Shown here: one piece after another, positions 54,785-62,689 of the stretch | Layout of the letters: every line of letters begins with the position of its first letter | How positions within the stretch are numbered: position 1 is the first letter of the stretch | Source of the DNA: Paractinoplanes maris | GTDB lineage: Bacteria; Actinomycetota; Actinomycetes; Mycobacteriales; Micromonosporaceae | NCBI RefSeq assembly: GCF_023544465.1 | Contig: NZ_JALPVL010000008.1 | Location: 434,001-498,000 of the forward strand | Direction of reading: 5' to 3' | DNA: 64,000 nt | Translations under genes and position numbers: made by a program | The notes under the pieces: model-generated | What the model was told of the DNA's origin: nothing | Databases searched by the model: none | The model's input: only the letters and a program-made list of their open reading frames with translations

Positions 54785-55222
54785 ATGACCAGCCGTCAGT
54801 TCGTGACCTTCGACGTGGCCGACCAGTTCTTCGGGGTCCCCGTGGAAATCGTGCAGGAAGTCCTCCTCAACGAGAAGTACACGCCGATGCCGCTCGCCCC
54901 GGACGGGTGGGGCGGCCTGTTCAACCTGCGCGGTGAGGTCATCGGGACGGTGGACCTGCAGGTCCGGTTCGGGCGGCCGCGCAGGTCGATGTCGGGTCCC
55001 ATCATCAACGTGGTCGTGCTGGTCGGCGGTGAACCGGTAAGCCTGCTGGTGGACCGGATCGGGCTGGTCGCCGATCTGGACGATGCGGCGTTCGAGTTGC
55101 CACCGGACACACTGACCGGGCCGACCCGAGCGATGATTGTCGGTTCGTACAAGACTGAGGATCGGCTGCTGCTGGTGCTCGATGTCGCCGAATGCGTCAA
55201 CACCGCTCGCGCCCCCATTTAG
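54785..55222 (+). CDS. cheW: CheW-domain chemotaxis coupling protein (orphan)
   Basis: A 145-residue protein made up of a single CheW domain. Landmarks are VTFDVADQFFGVPVEIVQEV, the NLRGEVIGTVDLQVRFG strand-turn and the closing LLLVLDVAECVNTA. CheW links chemoreceptors to the CheA kinase at the cell membrane. There is no CheA, MCP or flagellar gene in the window. TGGAG at 54773-54777 supports ATG 54785. It sits in a decayed region, so it may have been moved here. It supports a motile-spore life style for the host. Confidence 0.88.
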   Translation: MTSRQFVTFDVADQFFGVPVEIVQEVLLNEKYTPMPLAPDGWGGLFNLRGEVIGTVDLQVRFGRPRRSMSGPIINVVVLVGGEPVSLLVDRIGLVADLDDAAFELPPDTLTGPTRAMIVGSYKTEDRLLLVLDVAECVNTARAPI

Positions 55223-55465
55223 ACGGGCTGGCGCGCCTGCCGACCTGCTGTCCGGCTTCGACCGGCAGTCAGCACCTTTACCAGCATCCGGATTTGCCGC
55301 TGTCAGCGCCGCGTCTCAAGGAAGTCACGCCCTTCATCCTCCAACAACGCGTGGGCGTCACGCGGTGTATCGCAGGTCGGTTCGCCCCGACGCACGCTCC
55401 TGCGGTTGAGCGGGCGCCCGGTGTATTCGCTCGCTGCGCCAAACGTGGCCTTGTAGTGTCCCCTC

Positions 55466-55822
55466 GTGTCCTTGGTCGATCTGCGCCACGGCTTCCGCGA
55501 CGAAGCACAGCTCCGCCTGGCTCAGGGTGTTGTCATGCTGCGCCTCGCTGACGACCGCGAGCAGGAGGAGTGCCGAGTGCTGATGAAGTTCTTCTGGCAG
55601 CTGGCGATGACATATCAAGAGGTGACCGAAGCCGAACTCGATCGACATACCAATCCCGGCAAACGTGAAGTCATCCAGAACCTTATCGACGCGATCAGGC
55701 AATCGCCAGAAGCCGTCGACGCATGGATAGACAACGCGTCGAGGCGCTTCCCATTCGTTCAGGACCGCGGCTACGCGGCTCTCAACAACGATGATGGTCA
55801 AGAAACTGACAATCAAGCATGA
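55466..55822 (+). CDS. Hypothetical protein
   Basis: A 118-residue soluble protein from GTG 55466. Segment LRLAQGVVMLRLADDREQEE faintly recalls an ANTAR-type helix, but the rest (RREVIQNLIDAIRQSPEAVD-like and RRFPFVQDRGYAALNNDDG) does not confirm it. Base composition is lower in GC than that of neighbours, hinting at acquisition. Function unknown. Confidence 0.5.
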   Translation: MSLVDLRHGFRDEAQLRLAQGVVMLRLADDREQEECRVLMKFFWQLAMTYQEVTEAELDRHTNPGKREVIQNLIDAIRQSPEAVDAWIDNASRRFPFVQDRGYAALNNDDGQETDNQA

Positions 55823-55927
55823 GGGACCGAGCCCTTCAACGCACTGATTTGCCGCGGTCCGAGCGTCCTCCGTCGTGGCGGCGTGCGGCGGCCGGAGCCT
55901 TCGGATGAGTTGGGCATACTGACGGAC

Positions 55928-56134
55928 GTGAGCTTGGACCTGGCGGTGTGGGAAGGGCCACCCGCAGGTCAGATGGTTGAGGCCTTTCGTGGAGTGAGCG
56001 ACTTCGTCAGCGTTTGGCGCCGAGGCAGTCCCGGCGAGGCCAGCCGCCTACTGATCTGCCGCGTAGTGCTCAGGCTGGTGCGAAATCTGCCTCTGTTCAC
56101 CGGCCATATCGTGTCGTCCTCGCCGAGATCATGA
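55928..56134 (+). pseudogene. N-terminal fragment of a small actinobacterial protein
   Basis: From GTG 55928 the frame begins VSLDLAVWEGPPAGQ, which matches the typical start of a family of actinobacterial hypothetical proteins beginning MSLDLAVWEG. After about 15 residues the resemblance stops and the sequence runs over the antisense of the next fragment. Only the first part is likely genuine. Confidence 0.35.
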
Positions 56135-56283
56135 TCCAGCCACAGTTCGTCCAGCCGTTGGCCTCGGCAGCTCTCGACAAGTTCCACTCCGGCCGCGCTT
56201 GTCCGAGCGACCTCTGCGTTACGGCTGTCCACGAACGAACGTAGATCGTCAACGAGGATGACCCGGGGTGCGTTCGTTGCCAT
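55969..56283 (-). pseudogene. Truncated cyclic-phosphate processing receiver (cREC) protein
   Basis: From ATG 56283 the frame starts APRVILVDDLRSFVDSR and continues to LDELWLDHDLGEDDTIWPV, a clear cREC-type receiver domain of about 60 residues with its acidic pairs. From about 56100 the remaining half of the domain is replaced by an unrelated arginine/serine/threonine-rich sequence up to the stop at 55969. The gene is therefore cut short, probably by the same event that left the 15-bp direct repeats. Confidence 0.55.
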
Positions 56284-56537
56284 TCCAAGATTCTGCCCAG
56301 CGTGTCCAACTGCCATGATCCGATGCACTGATTTGCCGCCATGCGCGCCCCGGCGGGCTGTCGCTGACGTACTCGGTAGGCTCAGAGTCACAGCCGTGAC
56401 CAGCAGAATCCAACGACCGACGGCGTCGTCACCATGGAAGTCGTGGGCGAGGTCTACGAGACTGACCGCTTTGTGCTGCGGTGGTCGCGAGGTCGGCGGC
56501 GCGATCCTGCGGGCGCCGACTCGCCGTCCAGCGGGGG

Positions 56538-56981
56538 TCAGCCGGCTTCGTAGTGGCGCAGGCGGACTGGGCGCCCGTCCGGCCCAGTCCAGTCGGCCTG
56601 CGAGACGTGCGTGAACCGCCAGCCGGTGGCCTCGTAGAACGCGATCGCGGCCGAGCGTTGCTCGTCGACGACGTTCAGTGTGAGTCCGCATCCGCGCTCG
56701 GCTGCCCAGCCCCGGGCCTGATCGATCAGGAGCCGGCCGACGTCCCCGCGACGGGCCGCGGGCACCACGAACAAGCGGCAGAGCTCGGCCGGATCCCCGT
56801 CCCGCACAGCGACATGGCCGACGATGCTGGCACTCTCGGCGACCCAGGCCGCGTCCACTGTGGCCAGCCACGCTCGCGGGTCGGGCGGCCACGTCATCGG
56901 GTACGCGTCGGCCTCGTGCACCACCCGCAGGGCCTCGACACAGCGGTCCAGATCGTCATCACGGCGGGGGCGGACGATCAC
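56538..56981 (-). CDS. GNAT-family N-acetyltransferase
   Basis: A 147-residue acetyltransferase. The GNAT acetyl-CoA loop is seen in LFVVPAARRGDVGRLLIDQA, followed by LTLNVVDEQRSAAIAFYEATGWRF, split here only for quoting. The start is GTG 56981, overlapping the GrpB stop (GTGA), which makes it the last gene of a four-gene operon. The substrate is unknown; small-molecule or antibiotic acetylation is a general guess. Confidence 0.88.
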   Translation of the reverse strand: MIVRPRRDDDLDRCVEALRVVHEADAYPMTWPPDPRAWLATVDAAWVAESASIVGHVAVRDGDPAELCRLFVVPAARRGDVGRLLIDQARGWAAERGCGLTLNVVDEQRSAAIAFYEATGWRFTHVSQADWTGPDGRPVRLRHYEAG

Positions 56982-57478
56982 GACAGGCGGTTGATGAACG
57001 AGGCCTTGCCCGCCCGGTAGCGCGGGCGGTCCCGGTCGTCGTCCGCGGCCAGGGCCTGTTTGAGGCGGGCGTAGTCGGCGGCGTCCCCGGGATGGGTCCG
57101 CAGGTGGTCGCGGAACGCCAGGAGCCGGGGCCACTGGTCCGAGGCGTTCTCATAGATGTGCAGGTGGTGGGTGCGCCAGGCCGGCCCGGGGAAGCAGAAC
57201 GACCACTTGCGGGCCTCGGCGTCGCCCGGCTCGGGGGCGTGCGCCCAGCCGATCGCGGTCATCGTCTGCTCGATGCCACCCGCGTCGTAGGAGTCGATGC
57301 GGGCCAGCATGTCGATGATCGGCTTGGCCGCCAGACCGGGGACGGCGGTGCTGCCGATGTGCTCGACCGGGCCGGTCAGCCACGGGAGCAGGGCCGGCTC
57401 GATCCGGACGCGCTGCTGCTTGAAGGCGTCGGGCCAGCTCACGTCGTACGGAAGGATTTTGATCGGATCCTGTCTCAT
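56978..57478 (-). CDS. GrpB-family nucleotidyltransferase-fold protein
   Basis: A 166-residue protein of the GrpB/UPF0157 family. The hallmark is GPVEHIGSTAVPGLAAKPIID (only part quoted as EHIGSTAVPGLAAKPIID), the degenerate nucleotidyltransferase loop. Further signs are THHLHIYE and RYRAGKASFI at the end. Enzymatic role is unproven for the family. ATG 57478 overlaps the stop of the preceding flavin-binding gene by four bases. Confidence 0.92.
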   Translation of the reverse strand: MRQDPIKILPYDVSWPDAFKQQRVRIEPALLPWLTGPVEHIGSTAVPGLAAKPIIDMLARIDSYDAGGIEQTMTAIGWAHAPEPGDAEARKWSFCFPGPAWRTHHLHIYENASDQWPRLLAFRDHLRTHPGDAADYARLKQALAADDDRDRPRYRAGKASFINRLS

Positions 57479-57981
57479 GGGCGCCTCCAGAACTGGCGGG
57501 CGGCGAAGCCCTCGCGGCGCAGCCAGTGTTCGGTGTAGACGATGCGGTCGGGTTCGAGGACGACCAGGGTGTCGCGGGGTGGCTCGGTGACGGATCGGCC
57601 CTGCTCGGCGTGCTCGTTCTCCCAGCGGAAGGCCGCCCAGTAGCGCGCCCGATCGGGATCGTCGCGGGACAGCACGCGGGCCCGGCCGAACAGTTGCGCG
57701 CCGCGGCTGCTGGCCAGCCCGACCAGCGGCGCGAAGACGCCCACCGAGACGCGCGGGTCGGCTCCGATGTTGCGAACCTTGGGCGAGCGCGGCGACGCGG
57801 TGAACATGACCGCGAAGCCCAGCGAGTAATAGCGCACCGGCGTGGCCAGCGGTCCGTCGTCGCCGGCGGTGGCCAGCACACACATGTTCTGCGCGGAGAG
57901 CAGGTTGAGGATGCGCTCCTCGAGCCGTTCCCGGGGCAGACGGGCGGCCGGCATGGGCTCGGCGAGCCAGGGATTCGTCAT
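57475..57981 (-). CDS. Pyridoxamine-phosphate-oxidase-like flavin/F420-binding protein
   Basis: A 168-residue split-barrel protein. The pattern NMCVLATAGDDGPLATPVRY, then SPKVRNIGADPRVSVGVF, is typical of PNPOx-like FMN- or F420-dependent enzymes. A closing WxxE-rich segment (YWAAFRWENEHAEQ) and RDTLVVLEPDRIVYTEHW complete the fold. The host makes F420 (fgd above), so an F420 partner is possible. ATG 57981 overlaps the preceding kinase gene by a single base (TGATG). Confidence 0.85.
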   Translation of the reverse strand: MTNPWLAEPMPAARLPRERLEERILNLLSAQNMCVLATAGDDGPLATPVRYYSLGFAVMFTASPRSPKVRNIGADPRVSVGVFAPLVGLASSRGAQLFGRARVLSRDDPDRARYWAAFRWENEHAEQGRSVTEPPRDTLVVLEPDRIVYTEHWLRREGFAARQFWRRP

Positions 57982-58532
57982 CAGCCGTGGCGGGTGGTGT
58001 CGACGATCAGGTCGGCGCGCTCGCGGGTGCCGTCGGCGGCGAAGAAAGCCTCCTCCTCGACCATCCACTTGCGCCAGAGCTGCTCCTTGTCGTCGAAGGT
58101 GGTGTCCTGGCGCATGCCCCGGGCCAGGCGCATCGGGGCCGGCGCTTCGACCCAGATCGCGTACGCGATCCGTCCCACCGTCTCGAGCCGGGTGCAGGTC
58201 ACCCCCTCGAAGATCACGGTGGGCACCCACGGCTGCGTCTTCCACGCACCGAGCCGGTCGCCGTGCCAGTCCGTCCAGTCCCGTGCCTGAAAGACGGCGT
58301 CCTCACCGCGGAGAAGCGGGGTCAGCACCTGGGCGTCGAAGCGCGGCCACCACCCGGCGAAGTCGCCCCACGAGACGAAGTCGTCGATCTCGATGATCGG
58401 CGCACCCACAGCCTCGGCCAGCTCGCCCGCGAGGTGGCTCTTGCCCGAGCCGCTGGGGCCGTCGACACCGACGATGCGCATGCCGCCGACCGGCTGGCAG
58501 GAGGCGATTCGCTCGACCATCGCGGCATCCAC
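57981..58532 (-). CDS. Uridine-kinase-like P-loop kinase
   Basis: A 183-residue P-loop kinase. The Walker A motif is VDGPSGSGKSHLAGEL (residues about 23-38), and the acceptor strand has IIEIDDFVSWGDF. EGVTCTR and RLARGMRQD are typical of uridine kinase or ATP-binding small-molecule kinases in this branch. It opens the operon. ATG 58532 is the first start and ATG 58520 the second. A separate two-component unit lies upstream. Confidence 0.88.
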   Translation of the reverse strand: MDAAMVERIASCQPVGGMRIVGVDGPSGSGKSHLAGELAEAVGAPIIEIDDFVSWGDFAGWWPRFDAQVLTPLLRGEDAVFQARDWTDWHGDRLGAWKTQPWVPTVIFEGVTCTRLETVGRIAYAIWVEAPAPMRLARGMRQDTTFDDKEQLWRKWMVEEEAFFAADGTRERADLIVDTTRHG

Positions 58533-58541
58533 GGACGCAGC

Positions 58542-58811
58542 CTAGCGAGTGCGCGGCCGAGGATGCCGGTCCGGTCCCAGGGTCAGCGGTACAGGTGGAT
58601 GTCGCGGTGACGTATCCGCCGACCGACCGCTTCCACCGCTCGCAGTGACCCGGTTGACAGCGATCCTCTGATCGAGAGCGGCCGCCAGGGCCTCGATCTG
58701 GCCGGCCAGGCTGACAGCCTCGGGCCCGGTGAGGTCGAGCGTCGATCCGCGCAGGGCGGGATCCGTGAGCGTGTGGAAGCGGGCCCAGCCAGCGCCCGCG
58801 GGGCGACTCAT
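58542..58811 (-). CDS. Small hypothetical protein coupled to a response regulator
   Basis: An 89-residue frame whose ATG at 58811 overlaps the response-regulator stop by four bases. The N-terminal two thirds (FHTLTDPALRGSTLDLTGPE and LAGQIEALAAALDQRIAVNR) look like folded protein; the C terminus is low complexity. The overlap supports translation. Function unknown. Confidence 0.45.
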   Translation of the reverse strand: MSRPAGAGWARFHTLTDPALRGSTLDLTGPEAVSLAGQIEALAAALDQRIAVNRVTASGGSGRSADTSPRHPPVPLTLGPDRHPRPRTR

Positions 58812-59455
58812 CGGGGCAGGCCGGCCCGGATGGCCAGGATGGCCGCTCGTACGCGATCCCGGCTGCCCGTCTTGGCCAGCACGTTGGCGACGTGGGTCTT
58901 GACCGTGCTCATGGAAAGGTGGAGATGCTGGGCGATCTCGTCGTTGTTGAGCCCGGAGCCGATCAGGGTGAGGACGTCCGTCTCCCGGGCGGTCAGCCGG
59001 AAGGACGTCAGCTCGACAGGCGTCGCCGGACCGGTCGAGCGAACCCGGTCGAGCACCAAGCCGGTCACCTCGGCCGACAGGATCGCCTCGCCGGCCGCGA
59101 CGGCCCGCACCGCGGCGATCAGCTCGCGGGCGCTGCTGCGCTTGAGCAGGAATCCGCGCGCCCCGGAGGCGATGGCGTCCAGGACGTACGTGTCGTCGTC
59201 GAAGGTGGTGACGATGAGGACGGCCGGGGCGTGCGGGATCCCGGCCAGTTCACGAGTGGCCTGGAGGCCGTCGAGGACCGGCATGCGGATGTCGACCAGG
59301 GCGAGGTCGATGCGGGGGTCCCGGTGGACGGCGTCGAGGAGCTGCCGCCCGTCGGCCACCTCGGCCGCGACCTCGATGTCCGGCTGGGAGCGCAGGATCA
59401 GGCTGAAGCCGTCGCGGACCAGCTCCTGATCGTCGGCGATGGCCACCCGGATCAC
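58808..59455 (-). CDS. NarL/FixJ-type response regulator
   Basis: A 215-residue DNA-binding response regulator. The receiver has the acidic pair in VAIADDQELVRDGF, the phosphoacceptor in LALVDIRMPVLDG and the conserved FLLKRSS. The C-terminal LuxR-type helix-turn-helix reads LTARETDVLTLIGSGLNNDE and MSTVKTHVANVLAK. GTG 59455 overlaps the kinase stop by four bases. With the kinase it forms an intact version of the pair that is broken at 51.4-52.9 kb, though not obviously its paralogue. Confidence 0.92.
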   Translation of the reverse strand: MIRVAIADDQELVRDGFSLILRSQPDIEVAAEVADGRQLLDAVHRDPRIDLALVDIRMPVLDGLQATRELAGIPHAPAVLIVTTFDDDTYVLDAIASGARGFLLKRSSARELIAAVRAVAAGEAILSAEVTGLVLDRVRSTGPATPVELTSFRLTARETDVLTLIGSGLNNDEIAQHLHLSMSTVKTHVANVLAKTGSRDRVRAAILAIRAGLPR

Positions 59456-60555
59456 GGTGGTGCCACCGGCAGATCGACTTCGAGCCGGGTGCCGCCGCCG
59501 GGCCGCTCGTTCAGGCGCCAGCTGCCGCCGAGCGAGCTCACGCGTTCCGCGATGCCGAGCAGACCGGAGCCGCGGGCCGGCGCCCGGGGCGGGCCGATGC
59601 CGTCGTCGCTCACCCGCAGTCGGGCGAGGGTGCCCGCACGCACCAGTTCCACCCAGGCCGACGTGGCTCCGGCGTGCCGGGCGACATTGGTCAGGGCCTC
59701 CTGGGTGATCCGGTAGGCGGCCAGCGCGCCGGCCTCGCTGAGACCCGGCTCGGCGTCGACGTGGACGTGCACCGTGACGCCCGACTGGCGGAGTGGCTGG
59801 GCGAGCAGCTCGTCGATGTCGGACAACCGGGGCGGTTGGCTCACCGTGATCTCGGCGCCCGGGTCCCGCAGGTGCACAACGAGCGTGTCCAGGTCGCGTA
59901 GGGCGGTGCGGCCACTGTCGGCGATCCGCTGCAGCGCGGCGGCCGGGTCGGGGCCGAGCTGGCCGGCCTCGGCCTGGACGACCATCGCCGTGACGTGATG
60001 GCCGACCACGTCGTGCAGTTCGCGAGCCAGGTTGGTGCGCTGCTCGAGCCACGCCGTGTGACCGCGCAGCGCGGCCGCTTCCCGGGTGACGGCGGAGGCC
60101 CGCGACCAGGTTCGCAACAGCGCCGCCAGGAGGTAGCCCACGCCGACGAAGACGAACAGCTGCTCGTACGGGCCCCGCTGCTGCGACAACGCCAGGGTGA
60201 AGCCACCGGCGGCGCCGGCCAGCCCGGCCACCCACCCCAGCCAGGGCCGCCGGGCCCGGTCGTGACCGGTCGACAGAAAGACGAGGGCGGCCGCCGCCAG
60301 GCCCAGCTGAGCCGACTCGTTGGTGCTCACGCAGGCCACGAACGCGGCGCCGGCGGCGAACACGAGAGCCCGGTAGCGAGGCAGCATCACGGCCACGACC
60401 CCGGCCGGCACCACGAGCCACAGCCAGCCGGCCGGCACGGACACGCCCCCGTCGACGGTGGCGACGACCACGACGACGATCAGGCCGGCCGCCGCGTCGG
60501 CGATCTGGCGCACGCGCTCCGGGGCGCGTGACCCTCCCAGGACTGTGGTGACCAC
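59452..60555 (-). CDS. NarL-type sensor histidine kinase
   Basis: A 367-residue kinase. Residues about 15-165 contain five to six hydrophobic helices, so the sensor lies in the membrane. The HisKA_3 H box is LARELHDVVGHHVTAMVVQA, the N box EALTNVARHAG, and the G boxes VSDDGIGPP and GSGLLGIAERV. GTG 60555 is the start because it leaves the longest run consistent with a short cytoplasmic N terminus; upstream frame is arginine-rich and unlikely. Phosphotransfer goes to the response regulator encoded next. Confidence 0.88.
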   Translation of the reverse strand: MVTTVLGGSRAPERVRQIADAAAGLIVVVVVATVDGGVSVPAGWLWLVVPAGVVAVMLPRYRALVFAAGAAFVACVSTNESAQLGLAAAALVFLSTGHDRARRPWLGWVAGLAGAAGGFTLALSQQRGPYEQLFVFVGVGYLLAALLRTWSRASAVTREAAALRGHTAWLEQRTNLARELHDVVGHHVTAMVVQAEAGQLGPDPAAALQRIADSGRTALRDLDTLVVHLRDPGAEITVSQPPRLSDIDELLAQPLRQSGVTVHVHVDAEPGLSEAGALAAYRITQEALTNVARHAGATSAWVELVRAGTLARLRVSDDGIGPPRAPARGSGLLGIAERVSSLGGSWRLNERPGGGTRLEVDLPVAPP

Positions 60556-60695
60556 CCGGTCAGTCTCGGTGATCGGCGTGCTCCCCGGCCAGGTCCCCGG
60601 GTACCGGATGGCCCGGCACCGCCGTACCGTGGTCCCGGGCCGGACGGCACCGCGGCACGTTCCGCCCCGGCGGCCGGCCACGCGACCGTGCAGGC

Positions 60696-61289
60696 ATGAC
60701 TCTTGCCGACTCCCGCGCCGCAGTCCGGGCCGGTCCGTTCCGCACCGCCGCCAACGGCATCACCGTCATCCGTACGCTGGCCGCCGTCTCCCTCGGCGTC
60801 GCCGCCGTGGTCTCCGGCTCGATGACCCTGCTCGTCGTGGCCTACGGCATCTATTGGCTCGGCGACATGCTCGACGGACTGGCCGCCCGGCTGCTCCACC
60901 AGGAGACCCGGGCGGGCGCTGTCCTCGACATCGTGAGCGACCGCGCGTGCACCGCCGTGCTCTGCGTGGGCCTGGTCGTGCTGGTGCCCGACGTCGCGGT
61001 CGTGGCGCTGGTCTTCCTGCCCTCGTTCATGGTGCTGGACACCATGCTCTCGCTGGCGTTCCTGTGCTGGCCGCTGCTCAGCCCCAACCACTTCCACGTC
61101 GTCGACCGGCGGGTGTGGACCCTGAACTGGTCGGTGCCGGCGAAGGCGGCCAACACTGCCGGGGTCATCGGCGCCGTCGCCCTCGGGCAGTTCCGGCTGG
61201 CGCTGGTGGTCGCGCTCGCCGTCCTCGGGGTCAAGCTCTGGTCGGCCGTGGCGGTGGCCGGACTGCTCGACCGGGACGGCCGGACGTGA
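60696..61289 (+). CDS. CDP-alcohol phosphatidyltransferase-like membrane protein
   Basis: A 197-residue membrane enzyme of phospholipid synthesis with about five hydrophobic helices. The complete CDP-alcohol phosphotransferase motif is present: D-x2-DG-x2-AR-x8-G-x3-D-x3-D, reading GDMLDGLAARLLHQ then AGAVLDIVSDRA. The alcohol acceptor (glycerol phosphate, inositol phosphate or another) cannot be told from sequence. ATG 60696 is divergent from the histidine kinase gene. The stop overlaps the next gene (GTGA). Confidence 0.9.
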   Translation: MTLADSRAAVRAGPFRTAANGITVIRTLAAVSLGVAAVVSGSMTLLVVAYGIYWLGDMLDGLAARLLHQETRAGAVLDIVSDRACTAVLCVGLVVLVPDVAVVALVFLPSFMVLDTMLSLAFLCWPLLSPNHFHVVDRRVWTLNWSVPAKAANTAGVIGAVALGQFRLALVVALAVLGVKLWSAVAVAGLLDRDGRT

Positions 61290-61756
61290 CCGGCCTGGTC
61301 GAGGCGTTGACAACCTTGGGGTACGGGTTCGCTTCCGCGCTCGTGCCGGTCGTCAACGCCGAGGCGTACGCGGTGGTGGCCGGCCACCGCACCGGCCACC
61401 TCGTGATCCTCGTCGTCGTTCTGGCGTTCGGCCAGACCGCCGGCAAACTGGTCCTGTTCGAAGCCGCGCGGCACGGGACGGGACGCTTGACCCGGAGGCT
61501 GACGCGCCGGAGCCGTACGGGCCGCGCGCAGGCCCGGGCCGCCCGGTGGACCGAGCCGATGCAGCGCTGGCTCTCCCGCCGCCGCACCGGCCTGCCGACC
61601 GTGTTCCTCTCGGCCGCGGTCGGACTCCCACCGCTGGCCCTGGTCAGCCTGGCCGCCGGCGCGGCGAACCTGCGCGCCCCGGAGTTCGCCCTCGTCTGCT
61701 TCGCCGGCCGCCTGCTCCGATTCGCCGCCCTGGTCCTGCCGGCCGCACTCCTCTGA
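61286..61756 (+). CDS. VTT/DedA-like small membrane protein
   Basis: A 156-residue membrane protein with about four hydrophobic segments and a central basic loop rich in Arg (residues about 65-95). The LAFGQTAGKLVLFEAAR segment and the GLPPLALVSLAAGA re-entrant-like segment recall VTT/YqaA proteins involved in lipid scrambling or envelope maintenance. It is translationally coupled to the CDP-alcohol phosphotransferase gene, consistent with a lipid role. Confidence 0.7.
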   Translation: MTGLVEALTTLGYGFASALVPVVNAEAYAVVAGHRTGHLVILVVVLAFGQTAGKLVLFEAARHGTGRLTRRLTRRSRTGRAQARAARWTEPMQRWLSRRRTGLPTVFLSAAVGLPPLALVSLAAGAANLRAPEFALVCFAGRLLRFAALVLPAALL

Positions 61757-61818
61757 CGCCTCGCGGCCGGGCTCCGCGACCGCGCGTGAGGACCTCGCAG
61801 CTGCGCGCCTCCGGCGGC

Positions 61819-61847
61819 TTGGGAATGTCGTACCCGTCGATTAGAAT
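61819..61847 (+). promoter_or_regulatory. Housekeeping-type promoter candidate
   Basis: TTGGGA at 61819-61824 and TAGAAT at 61842-61847 are separated by 17 bases, the best sigma-A-like promoter in the window. It lies 87 bases before the start of the 223-residue gene, in a locally AT-richer stretch. Confidence 0.55.
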
Positions 61848-61933
61848 GTATGTACGAAAAGGGCCTGTGAGCTGCTGATCTTTGGCGTTATCGGTGTGCC
61901 GAATGTCAGTTTTGGGCCAGTTAGGAGATCGAC

Positions 61934-62605
61934 GTGACCGCGCCCGTTCGGACTGTCCCCTCGACCAACCCCGTGCCCGTCATCCCGCCCTACGCGACCA
62001 TGCTCGGCTTCACCCGTTACGTGACCCGCACCGGCCCGGCCAAGGCCACGTTCGTCGGCGGTCTGCGCAAGGCTCGCGAGCGGCGGTCCGGGTTCAACCC
62101 GCACGGCCAGCTCGTCAAGGCGCTCAAGGCCGACATCGCCTTCCGCACCGGCGGCAGCTATCTGTCCGGCGTGGTCGGCCTGGTCAAGGAGAGGTGGAAG
62201 CCGCTCTACGAGTCGGTCAGCGCCGGCGCCAAGACCTACCTGGATTCCCTCGGTGACCCCGATCAGGTGGGGCTGGCGCAGACGCGTGACGCGCTCGCCT
62301 CGGTGGGGCCGCTGGTCGTCAAGGTCAACCCCCACTTCGGACTGCGCTACGAGGACGGTCGCCGCGAGGCCGTCCGGCTGCACTTCGACGAGCTGCCGCC
62401 CACCCCCGAGGCCACCACCGCGATGCTGCACCTGATGGCCCGCCACATGGATCAGATCCTGCCCAACGCCGAGCCGGTGCTGGTCGACCTGCGCCGCGGC
62501 CAGGTCCACCGCCTCGACCCGTCGGCCAAGCCCACCGACATCGAGACCTGGCTGGCCGGTGAGGCGGCCGCCTTCACCGCCATGTGGAGCACCACCGCTG
62601 CCTGA
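61934..62605 (+). CDS. Protein of unknown function, strongly conserved-looking
   Basis: A 223-residue soluble protein with no signal peptide or membrane segment. It starts with a Pro/Val-rich leader then LGFTRYVTRTGPAKATFVGGL and a basic RKARERRS. The middle is KADIAFRTGGSYLSGVVGLVKE, and the C-terminal half has strands such as PLVVKVNPHFGLRYEDGRR and VRLHFDELPP, followed by a helical LMARHMDQILP. GTG 61934 has GGAG about seven bases before. Its own promoter and terminator make it a single-gene unit. No family is recognised. Confidence 0.75.
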   Translation: MTAPVRTVPSTNPVPVIPPYATMLGFTRYVTRTGPAKATFVGGLRKARERRSGFNPHGQLVKALKADIAFRTGGSYLSGVVGLVKERWKPLYESVSAGAKTYLDSLGDPDQVGLAQTRDALASVGPLVVKVNPHFGLRYEDGRREAVRLHFDELPPTPEATTAMLHLMARHMDQILPNAEPVLVDLRRGQVHRLDPSAKPTDIETWLAGEAAAFTAMWSTTAA

Positions 62606-62619
62606 CCCCACCCCGATCC

Positions 62620-62664
62620 GCGACCGCCCCGGCCTCGACCGCCCATGTCAGCCGGGGCGGTCGC
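62620..62664. terminator. Hairpin terminator
   Basis: A perfect 14-bp stem (62620-62633 with 62651-62664) with a 17-base loop, 15 bases after the stop of the 223-residue gene. Confidence 0.65.
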
Positions 62665-62689
62665 CCCTGCCCGTGCCGCTAAGGCAGCG

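Larger units (their letters stand above)
55841..56339. repeat. 15-bp direct repeats flanking a fragment-filled segment
   Basis: GCACTGATTTGCCGC occurs at 55841-55855 and again, identical, at 56325-56339. The 470 bases between them hold two gene fragments on opposite strands. The inner 10-mer GATTTGCCGC also occurs at 55291-55300. Identical 15-mers so close are unlikely by chance, and may mark a deletion, insertion or recombination scar. No transposase is present. Confidence 0.7.

Noticed and set aside
59452..60681. Longer version of the intact histidine kinase starting at 60681
   Set aside because: The extra 42 residues are Arg-rich, lack a ribosome-binding site and would nearly meet the divergent gene; GTG 60555 is more likely.
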